DNA of 44,842 nucleotides, from NCBI RefSeq assembly GCF_020521235.1, contig NZ_BLAY01000080.1, positions 1-44,842 of the forward strand. The letters run 5' to 3'. A program made the position numbers and the translations under genes. The DNA comes from Microseira wollei NIES-4236 (lineage in GTDB: Bacteria; Cyanobacteriota; Cyanobacteriia; Cyanobacteriales; Aerosakkonemataceae). Below are positions 9,072-16,186 of the stretch, one piece after another. Each line of letters begins with the position of its first letter. The first letter of the stretch is position 1. The notes under the pieces are model-generated. The model was not told where the DNA came from. It did not search any database and saw only the letters and a list, made by a program, of their open reading frames with translations.

Positions 9072-9200
9072 TTAGCGCCCTCCTCTGTCGCCTTTAGACA
9101 GGATGACCAAAGCTTTATCAATATCCCGGACTTTGATGCCTCGAAGGGCAGTCAGCAGCGAGCGGATCAGGGCGACCTCATCATCGGACAGTGTAACCAT
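9072..9200 (-). CDS. 42-aa hypothetical protein
   Basis: MVTLSDDEVALIRSLLTALR... is a complete short frame with GTGAGG about 10 nt before ATG at 9200. It is directly followed by the 84-aa paralogue. It stands divergent to the RHH gene at 9306 with about 105 bp between, and the shared intergenic region contains an inverted CACTGTAC/GACAGTGAGG-like motif that may be an operator. Function is unknown; the size and setting resemble small accessory partners of RHH regulators. Confidence 0.6.
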   Translation of the reverse strand: MVTLSDDEVALIRSLLTALRGIKVRDIDKALVILSKGDRGGR

Positions 9201-9305
9201 AAGTCAAAACCTCACTGTACCCACTTATAACGGAACCATAGCGTTACCGTGACAAGACAGTGAGGTGATAAAATCTTTAGCATTCCTGTTAATGCCTGTG
9301 TTTGC

Positions 9306-9461
9306 GTGGCGACAGATAAAGCCAGAATTACCGTGTATCTGCCTCAAGATCTAAAAGATCGCTTAGCCTTCATAGCGGAAAAGGACAAGCGATCGGTCAG
9401 CGTATTGATTGAGATACTGATTCTTGAGGCTCTGGAAGCTAGAGATAAGGGAAAGGCGTAG
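9306..9461 (+). CDS. 51-aa CopG-like RHH protein, copy A
   Basis: GTG at 9306 starts MATDKARITVYLPQDLKDRL, followed by IAEKDKRSVSVLIEILILEA, a minimal beta-helix-helix RHH DNA-binding unit. It is almost identical to copy B at 9775 (last residues ARDKGKA against AREKGKA), with about 95% DNA identity. The duplicated copies frame a third RHH-like gene. It probably acts as a dimeric repressor; no toxin is evident beside it. Confidence 0.8.
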   Translation: MATDKARITVYLPQDLKDRLAFIAEKDKRSVSVLIEILILEALEARDKGKA

Positions 9462-9511
9462 CGATCGCCCCATAGAAATTTAGTCACAAGTACCTCAAGC
9501 TGTGTGGGATT

Positions 9512-9730
9512 ATGGGAAGGTATAACTTTATGCTTCTTATGCCTGCCGACAAGAAAAGTCTCAGAATATATCTGACCTCGGACATTGAGAGAATTCTGAG
9601 GGTTCTAAGTGCTATCAAGAATCAGAGCATTAGTGAAACTGTACAGATCGAGTTAGAGGAACACTTTGCCAAACCTGACAACCTAGATTTAATCGAGTAC
9701 CACAAAATTGATGAAATCAAGGAGAATTAG
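9512..9730 (+). CDS. RHH-like small protein between duplicated RHH genes
   Basis: The protein has up to 72 aa. ATG at 9530 (MLLMPADKKSLRIYLTSDIE) is the better start because GGGAAGG lies about 9 nt upstream and covers the earlier ATG at 9512. The region LRIYLTSDIERILRVLSAIK, then QSISETVQIELEEHF matches an RHH fold. It sits between two near-identical RHH genes on the same strand, so the block is probably one small operon. Function is unknown. Confidence 0.65.
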   Translation: MGRYNFMLLMPADKKSLRIYLTSDIERILRVLSAIKNQSISETVQIELEEHFAKPDNLDLIEYHKIDEIKEN

Positions 9731-9774
9731 GAGTTACTTTCCTGCTGGAACGATCAAAACTCTTCGAGGTTAGC

Positions 9775-9930
9775 ATGGCGACAGATAAAGCCAGAATTAC
9801 TGTATACCTGCCTCAAGATCTAAAAGATCGCTTAGCCTTCATAGCGGAAAAGGATAAGCGATCGGTCAGCGTGCTGATTGAGATACTGATTCTTGAGGCA
9901 TTAGAAGCTAGAGAGAAGGGGAAGGCGTAG
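9775..9930 (+). CDS. 51-aa CopG-like RHH protein, copy B
   Basis: ATG at 9775 is preceded by CGAGG. It encodes the same RHH unit as the gene at 9306 (ARITVYLPQDLKDRLAFIAE) with two conservative changes near the C-terminus. Most base differences are synonymous (GTG/GTA, TAT/TAC, CTC/TTA class), which indicates that the duplicate has been kept as protein. Confidence 0.8.
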   Translation: MATDKARITVYLPQDLKDRLAFIAEKDKRSVSVLIEILILEALEAREKGKA

Positions 9931-9952
9931 CGATCGCACTCAATATCATCGC

Positions 9953-10822
9953 TTATTGCGATCGCAAAAACTGCTCCACTTCCTCCACAGATAAACCGAA
10001 TGCTTCTGCTATTTGTGGGACGCTTAATCCCATCGCTAACAACTTTGGTATAGCATCCCTCCGCGCTTGTGTTTCTGCTGCTAAAGCTTGCTCTGTTGAT
10101 GCTAAAGCTTGCTCTGTTGATGCCAAAGCTTGCTCTGCAACAGCGGCACGTTCTGCACCTGTGAGCAACAAATTTCCCTCGTTATCCCACCACCGCAGCC
10201 ACAGCATGGTTTGATTTTGATAGCTGCCTTGCCACAGTCCTAATTCTATATCTATTGGCAGAATGCGATAGCGCTCTTGCTGATTGGGCGTTAACAATTG
10301 GTAAAAACCATTGACCAGGTTATAAACTTCTAAACGACCAGTTTTCACCTCATAAATCCCATAATAGGGAATTCGCATAATTCGCTCGTACACCCAAAAC
10401 TTACCTGGTTTTGTTGTCTTCCCATCGGTGTAAGATAGCGGCGTTTTGTCTCTTTCTTCCGAACCATCACCCGAAGCGAATTCCAAAGCAATTAACGGTG
10501 CCATAAATTCTCGCCACAGCACGTAAGAACGGCGATATTCACCTTCTAGCATTGCTGGTACGTTGGGGACATAAAACCAGTCAGGTGCTTCTGCACCTTT
10601 TTCTGGTGGTTCGGTTTCTCGCCAATAAATGCCGCAATCTTGACCGATGGCATATTGTCCGTCAGGATGAAGTTGCTGCAACAATGGGCCAAGGGAATCG
10701 GTTAGAATAATGCTTTGGGGATGTTCTTGAAAGTTTTTCACGAAAGTACCATCTTCCTCTGGGAGTTGGGTGTGGTCGGGAAACGGAGGAGGAAGAGCAA
10801 TTTTGTCGGCTGCTTGAGTCAT
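9953..10822 (-). CDS. Uma2-family protein (DUF820)
   Basis: The protein has 289 aa. The core resembles the Uma2/DUF820 PD-(D/E)XK-like family, highly multiplied in cyanobacteria: APDWFYVPNVPAM, PLIALEFASGDGSEERD, GKFWVYERIMRIPYYGIYEV, WQGSYQNQTMLWLRWW. The GPLLQ...PDWFYV...EF...Y pattern is typical of the longer Uma2 subfamily. The C-terminal ~60 aa hold three EQALAST/EQALAAE heptads and then a helix-turn-helix-like tail (VPQIAEAFGLSVEEVEQFL). The repeat array may expand and contract. The biological role of Uma2 proteins is unknown. Confidence 0.85.
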   Translation of the reverse strand: MTQAADKIALPPPFPDHTQLPEEDGTFVKNFQEHPQSIILTDSLGPLLQQLHPDGQYAIGQDCGIYWRETEPPEKGAEAPDWFYVPNVPAMLEGEYRRSYVLWREFMAPLIALEFASGDGSEERDKTPLSYTDGKTTKPGKFWVYERIMRIPYYGIYEVKTGRLEVYNLVNGFYQLLTPNQQERYRILPIDIELGLWQGSYQNQTMLWLRWWDNEGNLLLTGAERAAVAEQALASTEQALASTEQALAAETQARRDAIPKLLAMGLSVPQIAEAFGLSVEEVEQFLRSQ

Positions 10823-10939
10823 ACTGTGCGATCGCCTGCTTTGAGCCTGCCGTTACTATTTTAGACGATCGAAAGGGCTGGAAACTTTTAGGCGATATGG
10901 CTAACGCCACACTTCGCGATCGCCTCCCTTGACAATCTT

Positions 10940-11326
10940 TCAAACTCTCAATTCTTCTAACACTAACACAGTCAACCCTGGCAAAGAAGGCAAACGTGCA
11001 TCATTTGTCAGAAAAAAGGAAGCACCTGCACGAATAGCCGCAGCCATTTGAATAGCATCGGGCGTTCTTAAGTTGTGAACAGCCCGTAATTGTGCGGCAG
11101 TTTCAGCGATATCTGTAGAAACTTCCACGGTAGTTAAACCTTCTTGGTAAAACAGGATGTCAAGATATTCTTGAGCTGGTGTTGTGTTTCCCTGCCGCAA
11201 TGGATAAACTAGCACCTCTGGTAGAGTTAATACAGATGTTACTACTCTAAACTCGCGGCGATCTAACGCTCTATAGCGTACAGGCAGTGAGGTATTGTTG
11301 CTGATGTAACTGGAGCGATCGCTCAA
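10940..11326 (-). pseudogene. PIN-domain protein lacking its N-terminus
   Basis: The 128-aa frame (TTG start) is the body and C-terminus of a PIN RNase: RVVTSVLTLPEVLVYPLRQG, RTPDAIQMAAAIRAGASFFL, TNDARLPSLPGLTVLVLEEL. The first strand carrying the catalytic YLDTN aspartate is missing; upstream in frame a TGA appears only nine codons before the TTG. The remaining acidic residues (E in LPEVLV, D in TPDAIQ, D in TNDAR) are present. Without the first aspartate it is probably inactive. No antitoxin lies upstream. An alternative is a small internal deletion that shifted the start. Confidence 0.65.
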
Positions 11327-11421
11327 CCCGCCTTGACAATAAATGTTATTTCACTTAGTCAATTCCCATTCGTAAAATCCTCAGCTTAAATGGGAGAGCA
11401 TTATTTATGCAATCGATCGTT

Positions 11422-11736
11422 TTATTGTTGTTCAAATCCTTTAAATAGATTGGCTTGGGTGTAAAGTTTGCCTACATCACCGTTTTGTAATCGCCTATAG
11501 TCTTCTACATCTACTTTGTATTCTTTTTTACTTCCATCGGCGAATTCAAACGTGATGTAATAATCTGTTTCAGTATCGTATTGTCCGCTAATCCCTTGCT
11601 TGCGTTTTTCGACAACGCGCACATCCCAACTAAAGACTGGCTGGGACGCTACGTAACCGGCTCCCCAAATCCGAAAAATAATCGCAACTACGATTGAAGC
11701 CAACAGAAAAGCAACTAGAACAACACCCAGATTCAT
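11422..11736 (-). CDS. DUF2500-like membrane-anchored protein
   Basis: The protein has 104 aa. An N-terminal transmembrane helix (VVLVAFLLASIVVAIIFRIW) is followed by a small beta domain: VVEKRKQG, YYITFEFADGSKKEYKVDVE, RLQNGDVGKLYTQ, FKGFEQ. The order matches DUF2500 (YhhM-like) proteins of unknown function. It is predicted to face the periplasm. An isolated monocistronic gene. Confidence 0.75.
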   Translation of the reverse strand: MNLGVVLVAFLLASIVVAIIFRIWGAGYVASQPVFSWDVRVVEKRKQGISGQYDTETDYYITFEFADGSKKEYKVDVEDYRRLQNGDVGKLYTQANLFKGFEQQ

Positions 11737-11760
11737 TATTTTAACTGCCTTTTATTGATC

Positions 11761-11860
11761 GGGACTTACACAAAGAAACCGGGTTTCTATGAAAAATCGT
11801 CGTTTTGGAACTGGAGATCTACGCAGAAACAAAGGTGATAGGATCTTTGTGCGTAAGTCC
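11761..11860. repeat. GGACTTACRCA terminal-inverted-repeat element
   Basis: The element is about 100 bp. The ends GGGACTTACACAAAGA and TCTTTGTGCGTAAGTCC are inverted. Related half-elements begin AGGACTTACGC at 850 and 39931, and the interior GAAACCGGGTTTC recurs at 37761 and 40190. It is a non-coding, MITE-like repeat. Confidence 0.75.
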
Positions 11861-11907
11861 TGTTGATGTTAAAGATTATACTCAGGTTGAGTCGAAAGAG
11901 CGATCGC

Positions 11908-12747
11908 TTACCGACTTGACATTTCCAGCAGTTCGGGAAGGGTCACAAAACGGTAGCCTTTCTGTTTAAGTCCGCTGATAATTCCCGGTAAAGCTTTGAC
12001 ACTGCGAGAGCGATCGCCGCCTCCATCGTGCATCAATATAATAGAACCCGGTTTCGTACTCTTGAGTACGTTATTCACAAATGCTTCTGGTTTGGCGCGA
12101 GGATCGGTATCTGCTGTCGTCACCGACCACATTACTACAGCCTGTTTCTGGCTTTTGGCATAAGCTGCTAATCCATTGTTTAAAAAGCCTCCGGGTGGAC
12201 GAAAGAACTCGGTTTTCACACCTGTAGTTTTGTGTATTATCTCCGCTGTGCGTTCAATTTCGCTTCTGGCAGTTGCTCGACTCATGCGACGATACCTGTG
12301 ATGCCAGGTATGATTGCCAATGGCATGTCCTTCTGCAACTATCCGCTGGAAGATTTCGGGATGGGCTTCTACAGCTTTCCCAACTACAAAAAATGTGGCT
12401 TTGACGTTGTGGGATTTGAGAATATCCAAAAATTGGGGCGTTTCAGGGACTTGTGGGCCATCATCAATCGTTAACGTCACTACTTTCTCTTTATTGTCTA
12501 GTTTCACGTCATAAAACGTTTTTCCAGCAAATTTAGCCGGTACGGGAAACGCTATTGGTAGCGTTTTGGCTGGCTGTTGGATGGGCGCGATCGCATCCGC
12601 ACTACTTAATGCCTGCTTTTCTGGCGCTGGCTGATTCGGCGGATCGGTTTCCAGTTTCAGGTGCAACAGCATACCCAGCCCAAAACCGATAGATGCGATC
12701 GCTACAACCTTTAATATCCTGTGTCGCTTTCCCAAGTACTTCTCCAT
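11908..12747 (-). CDS. Membrane-anchored polysaccharide deacetylase (NodB-like)
   Basis: The protein has about 279 aa from ATG at 12747; a TTG at 12762 is also possible. A transmembrane/signal anchor (VVAIASIGFGLGMLLHLKLE) precedes a carbohydrate esterase 4 domain. Motif 1 is TLTIDDGP with the catalytic and metal Asp, motif 2 HTWHHRY with the metal His residues, motif 3 FFRPPGG, motif 4 near WSVTTADTDP, and motif 5 IILMHDGGGD. All key residues are visible, so it should hydrolyse N-acetyl groups from chitin- or peptidoglycan-like glycans outside the membrane. It is transcribed away from the tRNA island and marks its left border. Confidence 0.9.
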   Translation of the reverse strand: MEKYLGKRHRILKVVAIASIGFGLGMLLHLKLETDPPNQPAPEKQALSSADAIAPIQQPAKTLPIAFPVPAKFAGKTFYDVKLDNKEKVVTLTIDDGPQVPETPQFLDILKSHNVKATFFVVGKAVEAHPEIFQRIVAEGHAIGNHTWHHRYRRMSRATARSEIERTAEIIHKTTGVKTEFFRPPGGFLNNGLAAYAKSQKQAVVMWSVTTADTDPRAKPEAFVNNVLKSTKPGSIILMHDGGGDRSRSVKALPGIISGLKQKGYRFVTLPELLEMSSR

Positions 12748-12867
12748 CGCCTTCACCCTCAAACTGCTCTAATATTACGACTCCCATACACCCCCGTAAG
12801 CTTTAGCAGCTTGAAATCTAGCTCTAGCAAGGCTTTGAGACAATCTCAAAAAAATTTTCCCACACCC

Positions 12868-12897
12868 TTGACAAGCTTTGTAGTAAGTATGTAGTAT
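12868..12897 (+). promoter_or_regulatory. Strong sigma-70 promoter upstream of the tRNA island
   Basis: A perfect -35 TTGACA (12868-12873) and -10 TAGTAT (12892-12897) are separated by 18 bp, pointing into the tRNA island. No protein gene with a ribosome site follows, and the next stable gene forward is tRNA-Asp at 13384. Confidence 0.6.
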
Positions 12898-12911
12898 GTA
12901 AGTGTAGGACG

Positions 12912-12963
12912 AGAGGGAAACAGCCGAAAGGCAAGCCTCAAGCCTGACGCAGAACCTTGAAAA
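12912..12963 (+). promoter_or_regulatory. rRNA-like antitermination leader (boxA)
   Basis: GAACCTTGAAAA at 12952-12963 is exactly the boxA motif that cyanobacterial 16S-23S spacers carry ahead of 23S rRNA, and it continues ACT as in those spacers. Two small hairpins precede it: GCC-GAAA-GGC and AGGC-AA-GCCT (12922-12945). In rRNA operons boxA binds NusB/S10 so that untranslated RNA escapes Rho. Position about 55 bp after the promoter matches a leader. Binding and function are inferred. Confidence 0.5.
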
Positions 12964-12969
12964 CTAAAT

Positions 12970-13125
12970 ATGTCACCCATTTTATTAAGCTTGGATGCCA
13001 CCACTTTCAAACAAACAACCGGAAAGTGGAGGACAATCCAAGACCGAGCAAAAGTGGTTAGACCATCCGAACCAGCGACGATTCTAGTTACTAGAAAAGT
13101 CGAGAGTTCACCCAAGATCGTCTAA
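12970..13125 (+). CDS. Possible 51-aa leader peptide
   Basis: ATG at 12970 opens a complete 51-codon frame (MSPILLSLDATTFKQTTGKW...) just after the boxA-like motif. There is no Shine-Dalgarno and no recognised family, so it may be chance. If translated it would sit in the leader of the tRNA island. The following 13126-13383 holds no gene that I can see. Confidence 0.2.
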   Translation: MSPILLSLDATTFKQTTGKWRTIQDRAKVVRPSEPATILVTRKVESSPKIV

Positions 13126-13383
13126 CACCTCAGAGCGGCAAAAGTGAAACAAAAACTCAGCCAAATTTGAGCGATCGCCTCCGGTTTATCAGGTTGAATC
13201 AGCCCCAAATTGGTAGAGTTAGAGCGAAACTAAGCTGAGCCGAAAAAATCCATATTTTTGCGTAAAAGATATGAGATGAACTCGGAATCTGGAAGATCGA
13301 AAGCAACTAGCAATAGATCGAAACAGACACATAGGAGTTAGGCGATCGCCATTCTAACCACAAATTAAAATAGCAGAATTCAT

Positions 13384-13456
13384 GAGGTTGTAGCTCAATC
13401 GGGAGAGCGTGGATCTGTCAAAGCCAAGGTAGCGGGATCGAAACCCGTCAGCCTCG
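13384..13456 (+). tRNA. tRNA-Asp(GTC)
   Basis: Acceptor GAGGTTG/CAGCCTC, anticodon loop CTGTCAA, T-loop ATCGAAA with an unusual first base, G73. No CCA is encoded. It is the first tRNA of the island. Its last ~9 bases overlap the end of the opposite-strand HNH gene. Confidence 0.85.
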
Positions 13457-13978
13457 TTGATCTAGTCCTGTAGACGAAAATAATATTTGTTTTCTGGTGT
13501 TCCGACCAGCATAGGTATGGGTTTGACTATGGCAGTTAGGACAAAGTAAACGCAAGTTTTCTAGCCGATTGTCATTGTTAACACCGTTAATATGATCTAG
13601 GTGTAGGGTAAGCGGTTTACCGTTCCAGGTTGGCTCAATACCACACTCATAACAACGGTTTTCTAAAAGCCCTGCCTCAAACAATCGACTTTTAATGTGT
13701 TTGCGCCAAATGTAGGTTGCGTTTTCCACCAGAATGTCGTTTAGGTGAGACTTTCGGGTTCGCAGTGGTGGTTTGGGAGGTACGTAATAGTCTTTGTAAT
13801 TAATACCTTCCTGAGCAAGACGAGTTTTGAGAGCTTCACTGCAAGTACCAGTAACTGCTTTGAAACCGAGCGATCGCAACACTCCAGACAGACTACCAGT
13901 TTCCTCCAATAGTCTAATTAGCTCATGGGTCGGAATTGTCCAGACAACGCTTGTTTTTTTTCTAGGCATGGCAATCAT
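13448..13978 (-). CDS. HNH homing-type endonuclease 1
   Basis: The protein has 176 aa (ATG at 13978, or at 13969 giving MPRKKTS). An N-terminal recognition-like part (IPTHELIRLLEETGSLSGVL) is followed by the HNH core: CYECGIEPTW, LHLDHINGVNNDNRLENLRL, LCPNCHSQTHTYAGRN. This is the free-standing phage type that spreads by cutting near its own site. The gene ends inside the 3' end of tRNA-Asp on the opposite strand (stop at 13448), and its 5' end touches a MITE. The tight fit suggests insertion at a tRNA border. Confidence 0.85.
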   Translation of the reverse strand: MIAMPRKKTSVVWTIPTHELIRLLEETGSLSGVLRSLGFKAVTGTCSEALKTRLAQEGINYKDYYVPPKPPLRTRKSHLNDILVENATYIWRKHIKSRLFEAGLLENRCYECGIEPTWNGKPLTLHLDHINGVNNDNRLENLRLLCPNCHSQTHTYAGRNTRKQILFSSTGLDQRG

Positions 13979-14125
13979 ATCATGTCCTTAAGATTACCCA
14001 TAATCATCAGCCGGGACACGGCACGATTAACGTTATCTGTTTGTCCGAGATATCTATGATGCCGTGTCCCTACGCAACGACGAGGTGAGGTTTTTTTATT
14101 ATGGGCAATTCAACGGACATGATAT
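13977..14125. repeat. MITE-like element, copy 2
   Basis: Ends ATATCATGTCC and GGACATGATAT are inverted. The body is the reverse complement of the element at 938-1077 and also contains an inner palindrome GGGACACGGCA/TGCCGTGTCCC. It carries no gene. 14126-14214 is empty. Confidence 0.75.
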
Positions 14126-14214
14126 CAGATATTTTAGTTACGACCTTTAGTTTACTAAAAAAATGGTCTTAACTAAATAATCCATATAACCCCAATCTGG
14201 TTGGGAGTATTAAC

Positions 14215-14291
14215 GACTGAGTACCCAAGTGGTTGAAGGGGGGAGTCTGCAAAACTCCTATGCGTGAGTTCAAATCTCACCTCAGTCTCCA
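14215..14291 (+). tRNA. tRNA-Cys(GCA), CCA encoded
   Basis: Acceptor GACTGAG/CTCAGTC, anticodon stem-loop GGAGT-CTGCAAA-ACTCC, T-arm GTGAG-TTCAAAT-CTCAC, T73 followed by an encoded CCA (14289-14291). Confidence 0.9.
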
Positions 14292-14296
14292 AATAT

Positions 14297-14373
14297 TGCA
14301 GCGTAACTTAATGGTAAAGTCCCAGAGCTTCATAACTTGGTTTATACGGGTTCAAATCCCGCCGCTGCGACCA
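14297..14373 (+). tRNA. tRNA with CAT anticodon (Met-e or Ile-k2C), irregular
   Basis: Acceptor TGCAGCG/CGCTGCG, A73 and encoded CCA. The anticodon arm is CCAGAG-CTTCATAA-CTTGG: an extra base in the stem and an eight-base loop. The anticodon CAT could be elongator Met or, after lysidine modification, Ile for AUA. The irregular arm makes function uncertain. Confidence 0.6.
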
Positions 14374-14376
14374 AAT

Positions 14377-14447
14377 GCAGGGATGGTGTAACGGCAGCAT
14401 AGGGGTCTCCAAAGCCTTTGGTCTGGGTTCAAATCCTAGTCTCTGCG
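14377..14447 (+). tRNA. tRNA-Trp(CCA)
   Basis: Acceptor GCAGGGA/TCTCTGC, anticodon loop CTCCAAA with stem GGGGT/GCCTT, T-loop TTCAAAT, G73. Confidence 0.85.
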
Positions 14448-14469
14448 TTCTACTGCGTGTCCTAACATG

Positions 14470-14541
14470 AGAAGCTTACAAACTGGTAAAACTGATCTTC
14501 CAAACATCAGTAAGTAGGTTCGATTCCTACAGCCTCCGCCA
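14470..14541 (+). tRNA. tRNA-Gly(TCC)-like, degenerate, CCA encoded
   Basis: The T-arm GTAGG-TTCGATT-CCTAC, 3' acceptor AGCCTCC, G73 and CCA are clear. The 5' acceptor (AGAAGCT) has mismatches and the anticodon arm CTGAT-CTTCCAAAC-ATCAG has an enlarged loop containing TCC. It is probably a decaying gene. Confidence 0.5.
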
Positions 14542-14590
14542 ACATGGGGGCTGAAAAATAGCTGCTCAAACTTGCACGCGGTAGATATAT

Positions 14591-14662
14591 GCCCTCGTGG
14601 ACGAATGGTTAAGTCGCTGCTCTTTCAAAGCGGAGGTTGCGGGTTCGACCCCCGTCGAGGGA
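14591..14662 (+). tRNA. tRNA-Glu(TTC)
   Basis: Acceptor GCCCTCG/CGAGGGA (first pair weak), anticodon loop CTTTCAA with stem CTGCT/AGCGG, T-arm GCGGG-TTCGACC-CCCGT. Confidence 0.8.
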
Positions 14663-14732
14663 ATGAAGGCTATTTTGGCTAAAGAAAGCAAGGTTTTAAG
14701 TTATGAAATCACTCAATCGCGAGCATTTCATC

Positions 14733-14770
14733 AATCTAAAATCTAAAATCTAAAATCTAAAATCCAAAAT
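14733..14770. repeat. STRR: (AATCTAA)n-type heptamer run
   Basis: Five near-identical heptamers TCTAAAA fill the spacer before tRNA-Tyr. Similar TTTAGAT runs lie at 19765, 28940, 29090 and 30955, always beside tRNA genes. Confidence 0.75.
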
Positions 14771-14780
14771 AGTTAAGTTT

Positions 14781-14865
14781 GGGTCGGTGGCTGAGTCAGG
14801 TTAAAAGCGGTGGTCTGTAAAACCATCCTCTGCGGAGTTCGCTGGTTCAAATCCAGCTCGACCCA
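14781..14865 (+). tRNA. tRNA-Tyr(GTA)
   Basis: 85-nt class II tRNA: acceptor GGGTCGG/TCGACCC, anticodon loop CTGTAAA, long variable arm CCTCTGCGGAGTT, T-loop TTCAAAT, A73. Confidence 0.88.
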
Positions 14866-14896
14866 TTAGCAATTGTTGGGTGCAATTGCAATACAA

Positions 14897-14932
14897 GAGA
14901 GCGTAGTTGAAACAGTTAACAATCCGCTCTCG
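14897..14932 (+). pseudogene. tRNA relic: acceptor stem only
   Basis: GAGAGCG and CGCTCTC, separated by only 21 nt, reproduce exactly the acceptor stem plus G73 of the tRNA-Arg at 15031. It looks like a duplicate that lost everything between the two acceptor strands. Confidence 0.6.
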
Positions 14933-14936
14933 TTTT

Positions 14937-15026
14937 GGAGAGGTGGCTGAGTGGTTAAAAGCATCCTCCTGCTAAGAGGAAACGGGCAGTTAATGCACGT
15001 CGCAGGTTCAAATCCTGTCCTCTCCG
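14937..15026 (+). tRNA. tRNA-Ser(GCT)
   Basis: 90-nt class II tRNA: acceptor GGAGAGG/CCTCTCC, anticodon loop CTGCTAA, long variable arm, T-loop TTCAAAT, G73. Confidence 0.88.
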
Positions 15027-15030
15027 TTTT

Positions 15031-15105
15031 GAGAGCGTGGTGTAATCGGATAACATCTCAGTCTACGAAACTGAAGACTTGAGGGTTCAAATCCCTCCGC
15101 TCTCG
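15031..15105 (+). tRNA. tRNA-Arg(ACG)
   Basis: Acceptor GAGAGCG/CGCTCTC, anticodon stem-loop TCAGT-CTACGAA-ACTGA, T-arm GAGGG-TTCAAAT-CCCTC, G73. Confidence 0.88.
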
Positions 15106-15109
15106 TTTT

Positions 15110-15184
15110 CCCCCGGTAGCTCAGTTTGGTCAGAGCGCTTGACTGAAAATCAAGAGGTCGTCAGTTCGATACTGACCTGGGGGG
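15110..15184 (+). tRNA. tRNA-Phe(GAA)
   Basis: Acceptor CCCCCGG/CTGGGGG, anticodon stem-loop CTTGA-CTGAAAA-TCAAG, T-arm GTCAG-TTCGATA-CTGAC. Only 4 bp separate it from the preceding tRNA. Confidence 0.88.
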
Positions 15185-15191
15185 CTGTTAT

Positions 15192-15263
15192 TGCCTCATA
15201 GCTCAATGGCAGAGCGACGCGCTGTTAACGCGGGGGTTGTAGGTTCAAGTCCTACTGGGGCAG
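15192..15263 (+). tRNA. tRNA-Asn(GTT)
   Basis: Acceptor TGCCTCA/TGGGGCA, anticodon loop CTGTTAA with stem CGCG/CGCG, T-loop TTCAAGT, G73. Confidence 0.88.
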
Positions 15264-15306
15264 TTCTTGCCAGGTGGACGAATTGGCAAGTCACACTGTA
15301 GCCTTC
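15264..15306 (+). pseudogene. tRNA 5'-half relic before HNH 2
   Basis: The bases GCCAGGTGGACGAATTGGCA resemble an acceptor strand plus D-arm (GGACGAATTGGCAAGTC), then the tRNA pattern breaks up just before the HNH gene. No matching 3' half follows the gene, so a tRNA seems to have been truncated. Confidence 0.4.
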
Positions 15307-15346
15307 CATTTATAATAATAATTGGTTGATTCCTGTACTTATTCCA

Positions 15347-16069
15347 ATGAAATACACCAAAGAAGTTTTGGAAGAAGCTGTTAAACAGTCCTTCTCTGTA
15401 AGTGAGGTTTTGAGGAAACTTGGTATCGCAGGTGGAGGAAGTCATGGCTACATAACTAGGCGTATTAAAGAGTTATGTATTGATACATCTCACTTTAAAA
15501 AACACGGCGAAAACTTGAAAGAGTTCCGCCCCAAAAAGCCTTGGCAAGAAGTTTTGGTCTTAAATTTGAGTAACAAAAGAACGCGAGGCGTTCAACTGAG
15601 ACAAGCATTGCTAGAGATGGGGAGGGAGTATAAATGCGAAAATCCCAAATGTTCCATTCAAAGTGAGTGGTTAGGACGCAAGATAGTTTTAGACGTTGAC
15701 CACATAAATGGGAACTGGCAAGATAACCGCCCAGGGAATGTAAGATTTCTTTGTCCTAATTGTCACAGACAAACTGCAACCTATGGAAATAAGCGCCGAC
15801 AAGTAGAAAGAAAGAAATATGTATCGCAACCAAATAAGAAAGTTCCCCACATGAAAGCCAGAAAAGTTGAGCGCCCCTCTAAGGAGGAACTGGCAAAAAT
15901 GATATGGGAAAAACCAACCACTCACATAGCTAAAGATTTTGGTGTCAGTAGTAAGGCAATAGAAAAATGGTGCAAAGCTTATGAAATCCAAAAACCACCC
16001 AGGGGATATTGGAATAAACATAATCAATCCCCAAGCATAATGTTGAATCAATCTAAGTTATTAGATTGA
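15347..16069 (+). CDS. HNH homing-type endonuclease 2 with C-terminal HTH
   Basis: 240 aa from ATG at 15347; a TTG at 15326 is less likely. The N-terminus has a helix-turn-helix-like region (FSVSEVLRKLGIAGGGSHGY). The nuclease core is CENPKCSIQSEWLG, VLDVDHINGNWQDNRPGNVR, FLCPNCHRQTATYGNK. The C-terminal DNA-binding element THIAKDFGVSSKAIEKWCKA followed by PPRGYW is typical of phage HNH homing enzymes. Its stop codon TGA (16067-16069) is also the first three bases of tRNA-Gln, so gene and tRNA share bases. It lies on the same strand as the tRNAs, between tRNA-Asn and tRNA-Gln. Confidence 0.88.
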   Translation: MKYTKEVLEEAVKQSFSVSEVLRKLGIAGGGSHGYITRRIKELCIDTSHFKKHGENLKEFRPKKPWQEVLVLNLSNKRTRGVQLRQALLEMGREYKCENPKCSIQSEWLGRKIVLDVDHINGNWQDNRPGNVRFLCPNCHRQTATYGNKRRQVERKKYVSQPNKKVPHMKARKVERPSKEELAKMIWEKPTTHIAKDFGVSSKAIEKWCKAYEIQKPPRGYWNKHNQSPSIMLNQSKLLD

Positions 16070-16140
16070 GGAGTCGCCTAATAGGTATGGCACCGCTCTT
16101 TGAAAGCGGAAAAATGCAGGTTCGATCCCTGCCTCCTCAG
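16067..16140 (+). tRNA. tRNA-Gln(TTG)
   Basis: Acceptor TGAGGAG/CTCCTCA, anticodon stem-loop CCGCT-CTTTGAA-AGCGG, T-arm GCAGG-TTCGATC-CCTGC, G73. Its first three bases are the stop codon of HNH 2. Confidence 0.9.
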
Positions 16141-16186
16141 TTAGTTCTCTCAAGGAAAGCGATCGCACAGAGAACAATAAATTTTT

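Noticed and set aside
12846-13115. 89-aa reverse frame across the island promoter
   Set aside because: It overlaps the promoter and boxA leader, lacks a ribosome site and has no family resemblance.
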